The notes under the pieces are model-generated. The model worked only from the letters and a program-made list of their open reading frames with translations, had not been told where the DNA came from and ran no database searches. The position numbers and the translations under genes were made by a program. 64,000 nt of DNA, taken from NCBI GenBank assembly GCA_964514385.1, contig CAZEQJ010000015.1, forward strand, positions 8,462 through 72,461, written 5' to 3'. This document shows, one piece after another, positions 37,048-46,689 of this stretch; position 1 is the stretch's first letter, and each line of letters begins with the position of its first letter. Origin of the DNA: CAZEQJ01 sp964514385 (GTDB taxonomy: Bacteria; Bacteroidota; Bacteroidia; Cytophagales; Cyclobacteriaceae).

Positions 37048-37575
37048 ATGACCCGAAAGCGACTTATCCGTACCTTTCTTATCCGGGCGGCCATCATATT
37101 TGTGGTATGGCAGGTGAGTTATCATGGATTTATAAAACCCAATAAAACCGTAGATGACTGGTTGACGGGATTGGTGATTAACAGTACAGTAATTGGATTA
37201 GAGCTGGTGGGGTTTGACAGCTATGGGGAGGATAATGTGATCTACATCAATGGAAAACAGTCCGTAAAAGTAGCCAATCCTTGCAACGGGCTGGAGTTGT
37301 TTGTGTTGTTTGTGGGGTTTCTAATTGCTTTTCCGGGAGAGTGGAAAAGCAAGGTTATTTATTCGGCTATAGGCGTGTTATTGATTTGCCTGGTCAACAT
37401 TATACGGGAGATGGCGCTGGCGCTGAACTACAACTACTGGCAGCGTACATTTGACCTGAACCATAAATACACCTATACATTAATCGTTTATGGCATTGTA
37501 TTTTTGATCTGGCGGCACTGGCTTACCCGGTATTCGATAATCGGCGAAAAATATGGCAATCAGCAGGCAGCGTAG
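37048..37575 (+). CDS. Exosortase family protein
   Basis: A 175-residue membrane protein with about five hydrophobic segments. The catalytic triad of exosortase/archaeosortase enzymes is visible: Cys in NPCNGLELFVLF (near 79), Arg in VNIIREMALAL (near 120) and His in DLNHKYTYT (near 139). These enzymes cleave and relocate secreted proteins with a C-terminal sorting signal, often beside polysaccharide loci, as here. The Cytophagales types (XrtX-like) fit in size and in having a small membrane partner; the exact subtype is from memory. The stop overlaps the next gene by 23 bases. No substrate with a sorting signal was seen. Confidence 0.85.
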   Translation: MTRKRLIRTFLIRAAIIFVVWQVSYHGFIKPNKTVDDWLTGLVINSTVIGLELVGFDSYGEDNVIYINGKQSVKVANPCNGLELFVLFVGFLIAFPGEWKSKVIYSAIGVLLICLVNIIREMALALNYNYWQRTFDLNHKYTYTLIVYGIVFLIWRHWLTRYSIIGEKYGNQQAA

Positions 37576-38035
37576 TGTATTAGCTACTGTATTTGTGGTG
37601 CTGATTGTGGTGAGTGGGATATTCAGTAATCAGATTTCGATATTCTATACAGAAATATTCATTAAACCCATTTTTAACCTCTTTCATCTGGATTATGCCT
37701 CACTGGAGAGGTCATTTGACTTTCTTGCACAGGATGATTCCATTGATTTTGGATTGGGTAAGTTTGGGTATTTCGGTACCTATTTGCTGTTGCATATTGG
37801 CCTAATTTCAAGCTTATTTAAACGTAAGGTTCGAACGACACTCATCCTTCTTCTCCTGTTCCTTGTGATTGGATCAGGTTTGTTAACTGTTATTTTTAAG
37901 GTAGTTGAATTTGATTCAGCAGGCAGTCTAACGTTTGAGGTTTTTGATCAACTGGTGGGAAGGCCGTTGATTTTATTTCTGGTGGAGGGAGGAGGATGGT
38001 TGTTGGAGTATCTTTCGGATAAAACTCATCAATAA
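37553..38035 (+). CDS. Exosortase-associated small membrane protein
   Basis: A 160-residue protein starting in the last 23 bases of the exosortase gene. It has an N-terminal membrane segment (VLATVFVVLIVVSGIFSNQ), a polar periplasmic-like part and a second membrane segment (TTLILLLLFLVIGSGLLTVIF), ending in another hydrophobic stretch near residues 140-155. It matches the gene position of XrtX-associated membrane proteins, which I recall from Cytophagales; I could not check. Its end overlaps the convergent sugar transferase by 7 bases. Confidence 0.6.
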   Translation: MAISRQRSVLATVFVVLIVVSGIFSNQISIFYTEIFIKPIFNLFHLDYASLERSFDFLAQDDSIDFGLGKFGYFGTYLLLHIGLISSLFKRKVRTTLILLLLFLVIGSGLLTVIFKVVEFDSAGSLTFEVFDQLVGRPLILFLVEGGGWLLEYLSDKTHQ

Positions 38036-39399
38036 GCATTTTCATTATTAACCAATAAGGATTTAATGGTTAAAAATATAATTTTTATGTCAAGGAAAAA
38101 CGACCAATTCTCAACATAAAAGCGATCCAGTCGTACCCTATCCTGCATACTTTTCAAGGTAGACGTTTCACCTCGAAAACCTTTCGCCTGAGCCAATCCG
38201 GTAATGCCGGGTTTAACGGCATGTCGCATCATGAATTTTTCAATCACCGGACTGAAATCTGCATTTAATTTTAGTGGATGTGGACGAGGACCGATCACTG
38301 ACATATCACCTTTTAATACATTGATAAACTGGGGAAGCTCATCAAGGCTTGTTTTTCTCAGGAAGCGTCCAATACGGGTAATCCTTGGATCATTCTTGGT
38401 TGCCTGTTTGGTATCTGCATCCTTATTGACTTTCATCGTTCTGAACTTATAACAACTAAAAGCTTTGCTGTTCTCTCCTGTTCTTGCCTGTTTAAAATAA
38501 ACAGGACCCTTAGAATCCAACTTGATGAGAAGCGCAATGACTGGATACAACCAGCTGTAGATTAACAGGAGAAATAATCCGGAGAATGCAATATCAAAGG
38601 CTCGTTTGAGAAATTGATTGAATCGATGATCCAAAGGTAATAGACCTAGTTTTAATACGGGTATATAATCATATAGTTGTATATCCAGACTCTTATAGGG
38701 AAATCCCCTGAAATCGGGGATAACCTTTAATTTGATAAAGTTATTATCCGCAAACTTGATGAGAGGTGGCATCTTGGCATAATCCAAATCAGCCGTGCAT
38801 AGATAAATTTCATCAATATTTTCTCGCAGAGCATAATCCTCTATTTCCTGAATTGACCCCAACACATTTTCTCCATTGGTATGATCATCAAAAAATCCCA
38901 TAAAACGATAACCATGCTCAGGATGGTAAACAAAGAAATTACGTAATTCTTCAGCTAGCTCACCATAGCCGACGATCACTATACGTTTGTAATTATGCCC
39001 CATTCGTCTCCAATATTTAAGGAAAACGATGAATGTGAAGTGGAAAATTGTTAAACCTAAAGCTGCAGCCAAATAAGCCTTGACTGCAAAAAGTGAACTA
39101 ATTTCATTTTGAGAAACAGCGACATATGAAAGAATAAGTAATAAATACAGAAGAATTGCTTTAGCAAATTTCTTTATTACTATCTCAAAAAATGTGACAC
39201 GATTAAACGTGTGAATTCTATTAATAATCGCAGATAATACCCAAGCAATATTTAAAACGATTAAAAATTCTAGATAAGGAATACTGTTCTGTAGAGCAAC
39301 TCCATCAAATCTTAGCCAATACCCGATAATGTATAACCCTGTAATGATTAATACATTACACACTAAATTTAATTCCTTTAGAAATGCTGACACTCTCAT
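38029..39399 (-). CDS. Undecaprenyl-phosphate sugar phosphotransferase (initiating enzyme)
   Basis: A 456-residue WcaJ-type polyprenyl glycosylphosphotransferase. Five hydrophobic segments (four near the N-terminus, one at about 275) flank a CoA_binding_3-like domain (IVIVGYGELAEEL). The catalytic bacterial sugar transferase domain is C-terminal: KRAFDIAFSGLFLL, SCYKFRTMKV, KTSLDELPQFINVLKGDMS and VIGPRPHP. It transfers sugar-1-phosphate to undecaprenyl phosphate to start the repeat unit. It is last in the minus-strand order of the locus, in a less AT-rich frame than the next genes. Confidence 0.92.
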   Translation of the reverse strand: MRVSAFLKELNLVCNVLIITGLYIIGYWLRFDGVALQNSIPYLEFLIVLNIAWVLSAIINRIHTFNRVTFFEIVIKKFAKAILLYLLLILSYVAVSQNEISSLFAVKAYLAAALGLTIFHFTFIVFLKYWRRMGHNYKRIVIVGYGELAEELRNFFVYHPEHGYRFMGFFDDHTNGENVLGSIQEIEDYALRENIDEIYLCTADLDYAKMPPLIKFADNNFIKLKVIPDFRGFPYKSLDIQLYDYIPVLKLGLLPLDHRFNQFLKRAFDIAFSGLFLLLIYSWLYPVIALLIKLDSKGPVYFKQARTGENSKAFSCYKFRTMKVNKDADTKQATKNDPRITRIGRFLRKTSLDELPQFINVLKGDMSVIGPRPHPLKLNADFSPVIEKFMMRHAVKPGITGLAQAKGFRGETSTLKSMQDRVRLDRFYVENWSFFLDIKIIFLTIKSLLVNNENAY

Positions 39400-39482
39400 A
39401 TGAAGACATACTTTGAGATGTAAAAATAATAAAAAATCATTCTATATACGATGTATACACTGATGTCTTAGTATAATACTAT

Positions 39483-40637
39483 TTATCTGTTTGATTCGGC
39501 TTTATTCCAGGTTGTTATTCTTCCTCCAAAGAGTGCTTTTAAACTACCTAGCATGGCATACCAATGAACTAAAAAAGCATAATTAATTATGTAGAAAATA
39601 GTTATATGATTTTTTAGGAAAGCAGATAACATTAAAACTATTACAATAGAAAAATGAAAAATCGTTAAATACTGAACCCAACTATTCTGATTTGTAAATA
39701 AAAATAAGTAAAAAATCATTGTACTAGACAATATAAATAGTCCAACTCCATACCAACGAACTATCTTATGTAGGAGTAATTGGAAAAATACAATTAAACT
39801 CAACCTTTTAAACAAATATTTAATTGCATTAGTCTGCCTATTTGCCATACGTTTTTTACGATTTAATTCTTCTTTTACATTATTAATAGCGACTTCTTTA
39901 CCAATTGCTTTTTCATTAAAAAGTACTAATTCATGCACAATTAAACGAAGTGGTAACTCAAAATCATTAGGGACATACGAAGGTTGAGGTTCAAAAAATT
40001 TTGCCCGTATCGCGAATATACCTCCATTGGCAGTGATTAATTTACCTAATTTCGATTCATTCTTTCTTATCCATTCTTCATATTTCCAATACAATCCTTC
40101 TGACTTAGCCGAACCTGAATGCTGATCAACGTAAACCATACTTCCTGCTACCATAGCTGCACCTTGTTCTAGATGATTTTTAAGATGTCGAAGAGCATCC
40201 TTATTAAAAAAGGTATTTGCGTCGGTAAAAACTAATATGTCTTCGGGCTCAGGCTCAATTTGATCAATTGCAATATTGATGGAGTCATTTTTTCCCCCTC
40301 TTTTTTCCTTTTCAATAAGAACAATGGATGAATGGGATTTTATATAGTCTTTAACCAAAGGAACCGTATTATCATCTGATTGATCATCCACGACATAAAT
40401 AATCAATTGATCAAAATGATCTAACCCAAATGAGTTATTCAATTTTTCAATAATACTGCTTTCTTCATTATAGGTAGGTATAATTAGAAAAAATCTACTG
40501 TTTGTTAAATTAATTTTTTTGGTAAACCGCTTTTTGGGTATTAACGCAATAAATACTGGATATAAAATATAGCTGGCAACCAACAAAAAAATAGTTGTTA
40601 AATAAATTATGATAATTAAGTTATCAAATAAATTCAT
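39483..40637 (-). CDS. Membrane-bound family 2 glycosyltransferase
   Basis: A 384-residue GT2 enzyme with an N-terminal membrane segment and several C-terminal ones (residues about 285-365). The GT-A motifs are visible: IPTYNEESSIIEKL, VVDDQSDDNT, and FTDANTFF as the metal-binding region. A basic RKKRMANRQTNA stretch stands where processive transferases have QxxRW. It probably extends the polysaccharide at the inner membrane. The start overlaps the next gene's stop by 14 bases; coding sequence is clearly AT-rich. Confidence 0.82.
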   Translation of the reverse strand: MNLFDNLIIIIYLTTIFLLVASYILYPVFIALIPKKRFTKKINLTNSRFFLIIPTYNEESSIIEKLNNSFGLDHFDQLIIYVVDDQSDDNTVPLVKDYIKSHSSIVLIEKEKRGGKNDSINIAIDQIEPEPEDILVFTDANTFFNKDALRHLKNHLEQGAAMVAGSMVYVDQHSGSAKSEGLYWKYEEWIRKNESKLGKLITANGGIFAIRAKFFEPQPSYVPNDFELPLRLIVHELVLFNEKAIGKEVAINNVKEELNRKKRMANRQTNAIKYLFKRLSLIVFFQLLLHKIVRWYGVGLFILSSTMIFYLFLFTNQNSWVQYLTIFHFSIVIVLMLSAFLKNHITIFYIINYAFLVHWYAMLGSLKALFGGRITTWNKAESNR

Positions 40638-41715
40638 GATAGAGCTCTAAATGCTGTTTAGCTATCGTTTCTAAATTATGTTCCTTTTCCATTAATTCGG
40701 CTGCTCGTTGACCCAACGGTCTATATTTATCAATATCTCTTGTGACTTCTTCAATACATTGAGCTAATTTTTTTCGATCCCCAGCAGGAAATAATAATCC
40801 ATTTTCACCATTATTGATTAAATCAGTAATTACACCTATTTCAGAAGCAATTATAATTTTACCATAACTCATAGCTAAATGAAGCAGGCCACTATTATCC
40901 ACAGATATGTAAGGCAAAACAATAATATCGTGTGAATTAAAAATTTCAGATATTTTCTCTTCATCAATCCATCCTAAATACCAGTTCACTTTTGAAGTCA
41001 GTTGGTTTTCTTTGGTATATGAAATTAAGTGTTGAATATCTGTTTCAGGTTTACCATATATATTAAGCTGCCAATTATGGGTGTTGATTTCTGAAAGGGA
41101 CTCTATCAAAACGTTAAGACCTTTGTATTTTCTTATAGATCCAAAAAACAATATTCTAACATTATCACATGCTACATAGCTTCCTAACTTATCATATCCA
41201 TAATGGGGTATTAGGGTTATTTTATCTTCATTTACAGAAAATTGGTCTATTAGCTTTAGTTTAATGGAATTGGAATGGACTGTTAGATGATCTACTAGAG
41301 AGTATATTTTTTTGAAATACCTCTTATCGTAAAACATTTGTTCATGTGGTAGTATATTATGTACTGTTGAAATTAAACTAATATTACCCTTTGACTTAAG
41401 TTTTTTTAGAAAATAATAGTCAAGAGGGCTAAACTTAAGCCAATGAAAATGAAAAGCTTTATTTTCGGGATTTTCTAATAAGATTTTAACTAATCTTATC
41501 CAACCAAGTAAATAATACCAAATCTTATTGAGTTTAGATGCTTCAGAGTATTTACTAAATACAGCTATAGCATTTTGAGAAGGATAAATATTTTTATTTG
41601 ATGTAAACACCTTAGAAGAATCATCATTTACCTGCTCAGACACAGCCTTAATAATTTTATTTACATAAAATCCGGTATTTGTGCTTCCATTTGCTTCAAG
41701 ATGATACACCTTCAT
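40624..41715 (-). CDS. Family 4-like glycosyltransferase
   Basis: A 363-residue GT-B transferase. The C-terminal nucleotide-sugar half reads IRILFFGSIRKYKGLNVLIE (with a one-letter shift, VRILFFGS), then WIDEEKISEIFNSHDIIVLPY and ASEIGVITDLINNGENGLLF, as in GT4 enzymes. It is cytoplasmic and adds one sugar to the lipid-linked repeat. Sugar specificity is unknown. It lies 5 bases after the GT2 gene upstream in the same transcript. Confidence 0.82.
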   Translation of the reverse strand: MKVYHLEANGSTNTGFYVNKIIKAVSEQVNDDSSKVFTSNKNIYPSQNAIAVFSKYSEASKLNKIWYYLLGWIRLVKILLENPENKAFHFHWLKFSPLDYYFLKKLKSKGNISLISTVHNILPHEQMFYDKRYFKKIYSLVDHLTVHSNSIKLKLIDQFSVNEDKITLIPHYGYDKLGSYVACDNVRILFFGSIRKYKGLNVLIESLSEINTHNWQLNIYGKPETDIQHLISYTKENQLTSKVNWYLGWIDEEKISEIFNSHDIIVLPYISVDNSGLLHLAMSYGKIIIASEIGVITDLINNGENGLLFPAGDRKKLAQCIEEVTRDIDKYRPLGQRAAELMEKEHNLETIAKQHLELYHEFI

Positions 41716-41720
41716 GTAGT

Positions 41721-42500
41721 TTACATTTTTATCAGTTGGTAATAAAGTCTATGAATTGATTTATAAACATAGAATAAAAACTTTTTTGAAGGTGACCTAT
41801 TTATATTATAGCTAGCTTTTATTTTTCTTAAATCACTATACTTTACCTCAATCCACTCTTTAAGAGAACTCTTATTATTATCATACATTCGTAAAACCCC
41901 GATAAATTCATTTATTTTTTTAAAACGAGCACCTGCTAACGCCAGTTTAAGAAAAAAATCATAGTCCATAGTAAATTGAATTTTCTCATCTAAGTAATCT
42001 ACGCGATTTAACAGATCTCTTTTCCAGAATGCTGACTGATTACTAATGTTCATATTCGTAGTATATTTAATCCCCCAATTACAAAATGGTGGATAAATAA
42101 ATTTCTTAATCACTCTTCCTTCATTATCCACATTTACCTTATCCCCAAAATATATATCATAGGCGCCTTTAGTCTTATTGTATGAATTTGCAATATATTG
42201 AAATGCCCCAGGATAATAAAAATCATCACTATTCATCCATGCCACAAGATCTCCAGAAGCTTTCCTAAAACCTTTATTGATTGCATGTGTCTGACCATTG
42301 TCGGGCTCTGAAACCCAGTAAGCCAATTGATCCTGATACTTTTTAATGATATCAACAGAATTATCTGTTGACCCTCCATCTATAATTATATACTCCAGGT
42401 CTGGGTAATTCTGGTTTAATACAGAAAGGATAGTTTCTTCTAAATATTCTCCTTGGTTATATGACGGAGTTATTATGCTTATTTTAGGTAGATTACTCAA
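41721..42500 (-). CDS. Family 2 glycosyltransferase
   Basis: A 259-residue soluble GT-A transferase. The N-terminus ISIITPSYNQGEYLEETILS, the YIIIDGGSTDNS motif and WMNSDDFYYPG metal site are typical of repeat-unit GT2 enzymes. No membrane segment is seen. The stop is 5 bases before the next gene, and the start overlaps the sulfotransferase stop by 4 bases, so it belongs to the tight operon. Confidence 0.9.
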   Translation of the reverse strand: MSNLPKISIITPSYNQGEYLEETILSVLNQNYPDLEYIIIDGGSTDNSVDIIKKYQDQLAYWVSEPDNGQTHAINKGFRKASGDLVAWMNSDDFYYPGAFQYIANSYNKTKGAYDIYFGDKVNVDNEGRVIKKFIYPPFCNWGIKYTTNMNISNQSAFWKRDLLNRVDYLDEKIQFTMDYDFFLKLALAGARFKKINEFIGVLRMYDNNKSSLKEWIEVKYSDLRKIKASYNINRSPSKKFLFYVYKSIHRLYYQLIKM

Positions 42501-43363
42501 GGTTTTGGATAATACAAGTTATAAGTATTACTACACATATTCATTACATAAGAAACGTCTTCATCACTAAAATTCTCCTTCCAGCTAGTAGCCAAGGCTT
42601 TGCTATCTCGCTTCATTTGATGGACTTTGCCATTCGCTTTAACTTCATTCCCCTGCTTAGTATATTGGTTTATCTCCTCCTCCACTTTTTGATCCCAATT
42701 AAGATCAAGTGCAAAAAATAGCTGTTTAAATTGATTTATTGGATCGATGGACAAATCCTCATGTCTAACTAAAACCCACCCCTCATTATTTTGAATAAAT
42801 TGCCATAAAATTGTATAAATCGCTTTCCATAGTATTGCTCCTTTATGCAAGAGAGATTTTTGTTGAGCATGCCTAAAGTCATCTTCAAATGGAAATAAAA
42901 GCTCATTCATCAATTTCTTTTGCTGCAACAAATCATTAAAGTCGAAATCCCAATTAACCCGTAAAATACTTTGAATAAAAGCCATGGGATGCCTAACAAT
43001 AATAATATTCCTAGTATTGTAGTTTTTGTGAATCCACTCACTTGACAAGGATGCAATGGGATCTTTTATAAGGATTCTGCCTTTCCTCAAAAAAGGGAAA
43101 TAGTATTTTAGGTTTCTTTTAGAGTATAGCTTACTATTTGCCCTGTTAAATACCTTGTCCATTATTCTTTTTGCCTCATCTTTATCAAATTCAGGCAAGT
43201 ACGTATACCAAAATTTCGCCTTCCTGTCGAGCTGATAGGACCAACTTCCAAGATTAAAAGGTTCATGAAGCACATCTAATGACTTATCTAGTGCAAGCAT
43301 TTTACCTAACCAGGTTGTTCCTGATCTATGGATTCCTGAGATAAGTATAGGATCTTTATTCAT
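42497..43363 (-). CDS. Sulfotransferase family protein
   Basis: A 288-residue cytoplasmic sulfotransferase. The 5'-phosphosulfate loop ISGIHRSGTTWLGKML is at residues 8-23 and the 3'-phosphate motif RNIIIVRHPMAFIQSIL is near 118-134. Such enzymes move sulfate from PAPS to a hydroxyl. In this place the target is likely the polysaccharide repeat. Sulfated polysaccharides are common in marine organisms. It overlaps its upstream neighbour by 8 bases. PAPS synthesis genes are not in the window. Confidence 0.85.
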   Translation of the reverse strand: MNKDPILISGIHRSGTTWLGKMLALDKSLDVLHEPFNLGSWSYQLDRKAKFWYTYLPEFDKDEAKRIMDKVFNRANSKLYSKRNLKYYFPFLRKGRILIKDPIASLSSEWIHKNYNTRNIIIVRHPMAFIQSILRVNWDFDFNDLLQQKKLMNELLFPFEDDFRHAQQKSLLHKGAILWKAIYTILWQFIQNNEGWVLVRHEDLSIDPINQFKQLFFALDLNWDQKVEEEINQYTKQGNEVKANGKVHQMKRDSKALATSWKENFSDEDVSYVMNMCSNTYNLYYPKP

Positions 43364-44579
43364 TGCTACGAGCAGCTTGTTTATTTTTGCTTTCTATTAG
43401 GGACAAATTAAGTATTAAAGATAGAAATAGAAAAGTTATTGGTTTATCGTAAATAGGTTGCGAAAGCAACAATGTTATTATTAATGGGATATACATGTTA
43501 ATAATTATAATTGGTACTTTTATAACCTTTAGCCCTACAAATATCGAAGGCAGTAAAAAGATAATTGTGCCAATAATTCCTAACTGAGCGATTGTTCCCA
43601 AAAAATTGATACCTAATTCATTGTTATTGGGATCATAATGAAAGCCAATCCCTAAAAACGGTGATGATTTGATAAAGTCAATAGCCATTATTAAGGCATT
43701 TAATCTAGATAAGCCAGACTTATTTTGAAATTTTTGAGCAATGCCAAATTGACTTTGTGTTGTGAATAAGAAATAAAATCCAGCTATAGCGATTAATGAA
43801 ATTATTATGACTTTAAAAAACACATGCTTTTTTTGCGTTGATATCCAATAGAAAAAAATTGTTAATAAAAATATTGCAAAGCCTGCTGTCGAAAAAGTAA
43901 AAAGTAATAAAATAATTAAAAGGACTTTTATCCATTTATAATATTTAATCTTATAGTATTCTGTCAGCCAAAAAAATATAATCACCATCATTTGAAATAG
44001 GCCTGGTTCTCTCATTATACCAATGGCACGAGGAATAATCATACCCATTACCCTGGCCGAACCTTCATAAATAGGAGAAAATGGTAAAATTATAGGAAGT
44101 GAATAATATCCTCCTCTCACTGTTGGGAGGTCAATATTAAAAATAGGATAGATTGAACCTGTAAGCAACAACAATCCATAAGATACTAAATAAGAAAATG
44201 ATAAAAGAATTAAAACAGCAATACTCCATCTATAAAACAAGTATATACTTTCTTTTGTCATAAAGAAGTTAACAGAAAACCCAATAAAGATTAAAAGTAA
44301 AGAATTAAATGTTCCAGATATACTTAATGTCTCAAGCAATAAAATTTGTAAAAAAAGGTAAAATATGATCAAAAGATAAAAAGAGTTGAATATTATTTTC
44401 TTATTATCAAGGTTAAACTTATTTAATAAAAAACCAGTAAATATAAATATAGATGCTACCCCTAAAAAAAAAGTTGAACCAAGCCATTCTCCTAGTATTG
44501 ATGGCCTGAAATTTAATACAAGAAGTGTGTAGAAGGCTACAATATGAAAATATTTAATATGGAGTGATTTCCCCAACAT
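43356..44579 (-). CDS. Wzy-like O-antigen/capsule polymerase
   Basis: A 407-residue protein with ten to twelve hydrophobic segments and one larger external loop around residues 160-195, the pattern of Wzy polymerases and O-antigen ligases. Low sequence conservation is normal in this family, so the call rests on topology, the FLGIGFHYDPNNNELG stretch and position. It joins flipped repeat units at the periplasmic face. Confidence 0.7.
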   Translation of the reverse strand: MLGKSLHIKYFHIVAFYTLLVLNFRPSILGEWLGSTFFLGVASIFIFTGFLLNKFNLDNKKIIFNSFYLLIIFYLFLQILLLETLSISGTFNSLLLIFIGFSVNFFMTKESIYLFYRWSIAVLILLSFSYLVSYGLLLLTGSIYPIFNIDLPTVRGGYYSLPIILPFSPIYEGSARVMGMIIPRAIGIMREPGLFQMMVIIFFWLTEYYKIKYYKWIKVLLIILLLFTFSTAGFAIFLLTIFFYWISTQKKHVFFKVIIISLIAIAGFYFLFTTQSQFGIAQKFQNKSGLSRLNALIMAIDFIKSSPFLGIGFHYDPNNNELGINFLGTIAQLGIIGTIIFLLPSIFVGLKVIKVPIIIINMYIPLIITLLLSQPIYDKPITFLFLSLILNLSLIESKNKQAARSNE

Positions 44580-45679
44580 TAATTCTCTACAATGTTTTGA
44601 TAAACATTTTTTGTTTTATCAGAAGCTTTTTGCCAAGAAAAACCTAACACTCTAGATTTACCTTTCATTATAAGATCATTTTTGAGATCCTTATTTTTAA
44701 TAACTTTTTTTATAGTCTCCTTGATACTTTCTTTTTCTAAAGGATCAAAATATACTGCTGCATCCTGAGCAATTTCAGGAAAACAGCTAGCATCACTACA
44801 CGCCACAGGGCATTCATTAGAGAAAGCTTCCAACAATGGAATCCCAAAACCTTCATATATCGACGGGAATACAAATAATTCAGCATTATTATATATAGCT
44901 GGTAACTCTAAGTCAGATGCCTGAAACTGAAAAGTATTTTTAGTGATTTTCAATTTTTCAAATAACGCTTGTTCAAAATTAGAGAAATCACCGCCACCAA
45001 TACATAATATAGAAAGCTCTGGGTTATCAATTATAACACCAGCGCAGGCTTTAATAAAGTTTTCAAAGTTTTTATAATGACTTCTTGCTCCAACAAAAAG
45101 AATATATCTTGAAGGTAGATAATCTGGTTTCTTAGATTGAGAGGATACTATTGAATTTCCATGATAAACCACTGTCACTTTTTCTTCTGGTATCCTGTAA
45201 TTAACAATGATATCTTTTTTTGTATTTTCTGAAACAGCAATAATATGGTAAGCTTCGTTTACAAGTTCATGCTTCCATTCGATTACCTTCCGATGAAAAT
45301 ACTGTGGGAACTTTTCATGGATCATATCATGAACCGTGAGTACAAATGGCTTTCCATTTATTTGTTTCAAAAAATAAGAGTCGTAATAAGTAGGATGGAA
45401 AATGTCAAATTTTTGATTAGCTATACTTTTATTTGCTATCAAATTGTTAATTTTAATAAAAAACTTTTCCTTTATTTTTTTATTAAAATTTAAACTTGGT
45501 TGATAATTATTTACATAATCGCAATTTTTTATATAAGCATTGTTAGAAAAAACTGCTGGTATATTAACTTCGATATCATTTCCAGCATTAAAAGCATTAA
45601 AAAGCTCAACAAAATATCTTGAAACACCGCCATATTTTTGGCGCGCGAATATTTGCTGATCAAATAAAACTTTTATCAT
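44579..45679 (-). CDS. Family 4 glycosyltransferase (mannosyltransferase-like)
   Basis: A 366-residue GT-B enzyme. The N-terminal QQIFARQKYGGVSRYFVEL loop, the middle YILFVGARSHYKNFENFI and the C-terminal FPSIYEGFGIPLLEAFSNEC motif are typical of WbdA/MtfB-type GT4 enzymes that use GDP-mannose. Use of GDP-mannose would fit the presence of gmd and fcl, but specificity is inference. It overlaps its neighbours by 1 and 4 bases. Confidence 0.88.
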   Translation of the reverse strand: MIKVLFDQQIFARQKYGGVSRYFVELFNAFNAGNDIEVNIPAVFSNNAYIKNCDYVNNYQPSLNFNKKIKEKFFIKINNLIANKSIANQKFDIFHPTYYDSYFLKQINGKPFVLTVHDMIHEKFPQYFHRKVIEWKHELVNEAYHIIAVSENTKKDIIVNYRIPEEKVTVVYHGNSIVSSQSKKPDYLPSRYILFVGARSHYKNFENFIKACAGVIIDNPELSILCIGGGDFSNFEQALFEKLKITKNTFQFQASDLELPAIYNNAELFVFPSIYEGFGIPLLEAFSNECPVACSDASCFPEIAQDAAVYFDPLEKESIKETIKKVIKNKDLKNDLIMKGKSRVLGFSWQKASDKTKNVYQNIVEN

Positions 45680-46689
45680 TTAATCTGTAATGAGTCTTTT
45701 AAAAAAGCTTTAGATTCTTCAATGTAATTTTCTAGATATTTGAAGTCTAGATCAGTCTTATCCAGAAAAGGCGTTAAATCAGTGATTTTAGTATTTCCTC
45801 CAATAATTCTGAAATCTCCAAATACTTTTTTTATTGGGCTATTTAATCGAGCTACAAGATTTGGGCTAGCAATAGCAATAAATGGTGTCTTGGTCATAAG
45901 CGCCATCATGACTCCGTGAAAAGTCGATGTAATTAAAAGTTTAGACTCAGAAATATTCTTTACAACTGAAAGAGGGTTATTTAATTGTGTTTTCAAGTAC
46001 TTTATTACCTTTCTTTTTGGATAATACCCTTGAACACTCACTTTATAACCTTTAGATAACTCCGGGTATCTTTTAAGTATAAAATTATAAGCAGCACCAC
46101 CATAAACACTAATTTCTCGCTTCCTTTTGGTAGAAATAATTTGATCAGTGTATTTAGACTCAAGTAGAAAAAAACAAGGGTCAACCACGCAAATAGCTTC
46201 TCTTTGAGTATGATTAGAAACAAATTCTTTACTACCATAATCTCTTACCCCTAAAGAGGTGAAATCATCTAAATAGTTTTTAATCCATTTAGGCTCATTC
46301 TCTCCCCTGGTAGCTACAGAAGGTGCGTATGATATTTTAGTAGAAGCATCGTCATTTTTACCAAAAAATATTTCATCTGCAGGAAAAAGTGGTGAAAGTA
46401 AATGCCAGATCATGTCAGATCCATAAACACTGACATCATGCTCATAATTGAGGGGAGTAAATTTTAAATTTTTCTTCCAGAAATAGCTCATGGCAATAAA
46501 TTTAATTAGGTGCAACCCTTTAAACTGAATCCACAATTCTTTCCAGAAATGGTTATTATAATTTAAGTGCGATACTTCAGATTCAGGTGCCAATGACTTA
46601 ATCATTTCTGCCAGACCCAAAGCCTGTAGATATTGTCCGTGGTTTCCTCCTTTAACAAAACTTCTAATTTGTATAACTTTTTTTGTCAC
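45676..46689 (-). CDS. Polysaccharide pyruvyl transferase family protein
   Basis: A 337-residue CsaB/WcaK-like protein. It starts with VIQIRSFVKGGNHGQYLQAL, has the RDYGSKEFV stretch in the middle, and in the C-terminal half SKLLITSTFHGVMMALMTKTPF with the conserved His. It adds a ketal-linked pyruvate to a sugar, making the polymer acidic. It overlaps both neighbours by 4 bases. Confidence 0.82.
   Translation of the reverse strand: MTKKVIQIRSFVKGGNHGQYLQALGLAEMIKSLAPESEVSHLNYNNHFWKELWIQFKGLHLIKFIAMSYFWKKNLKFTPLNYEHDVSVYGSDMIWHLLSPLFPADEIFFGKNDDASTKISYAPSVATRGENEPKWIKNYLDDFTSLGVRDYGSKEFVSNHTQREAICVVDPCFFLLESKYTDQIISTKRKREISVYGGAAYNFILKRYPELSKGYKVSVQGYYPKRKVIKYLKTQLNNPLSVVKNISESKLLITSTFHGVMMALMTKTPFIAIASPNLVARLNSPIKKVFGDFRIIGGNTKITDLTPFLDKTDLDFKYLENYIEESKAFLKDSLQIK

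Noticed and set aside
39445..39457. Small palindrome TATAC-GAT-GTATA upstream of the sugar transferase
   Set aside because: Short and AT-rich, expected by chance in this composition; no supporting promoter elements.
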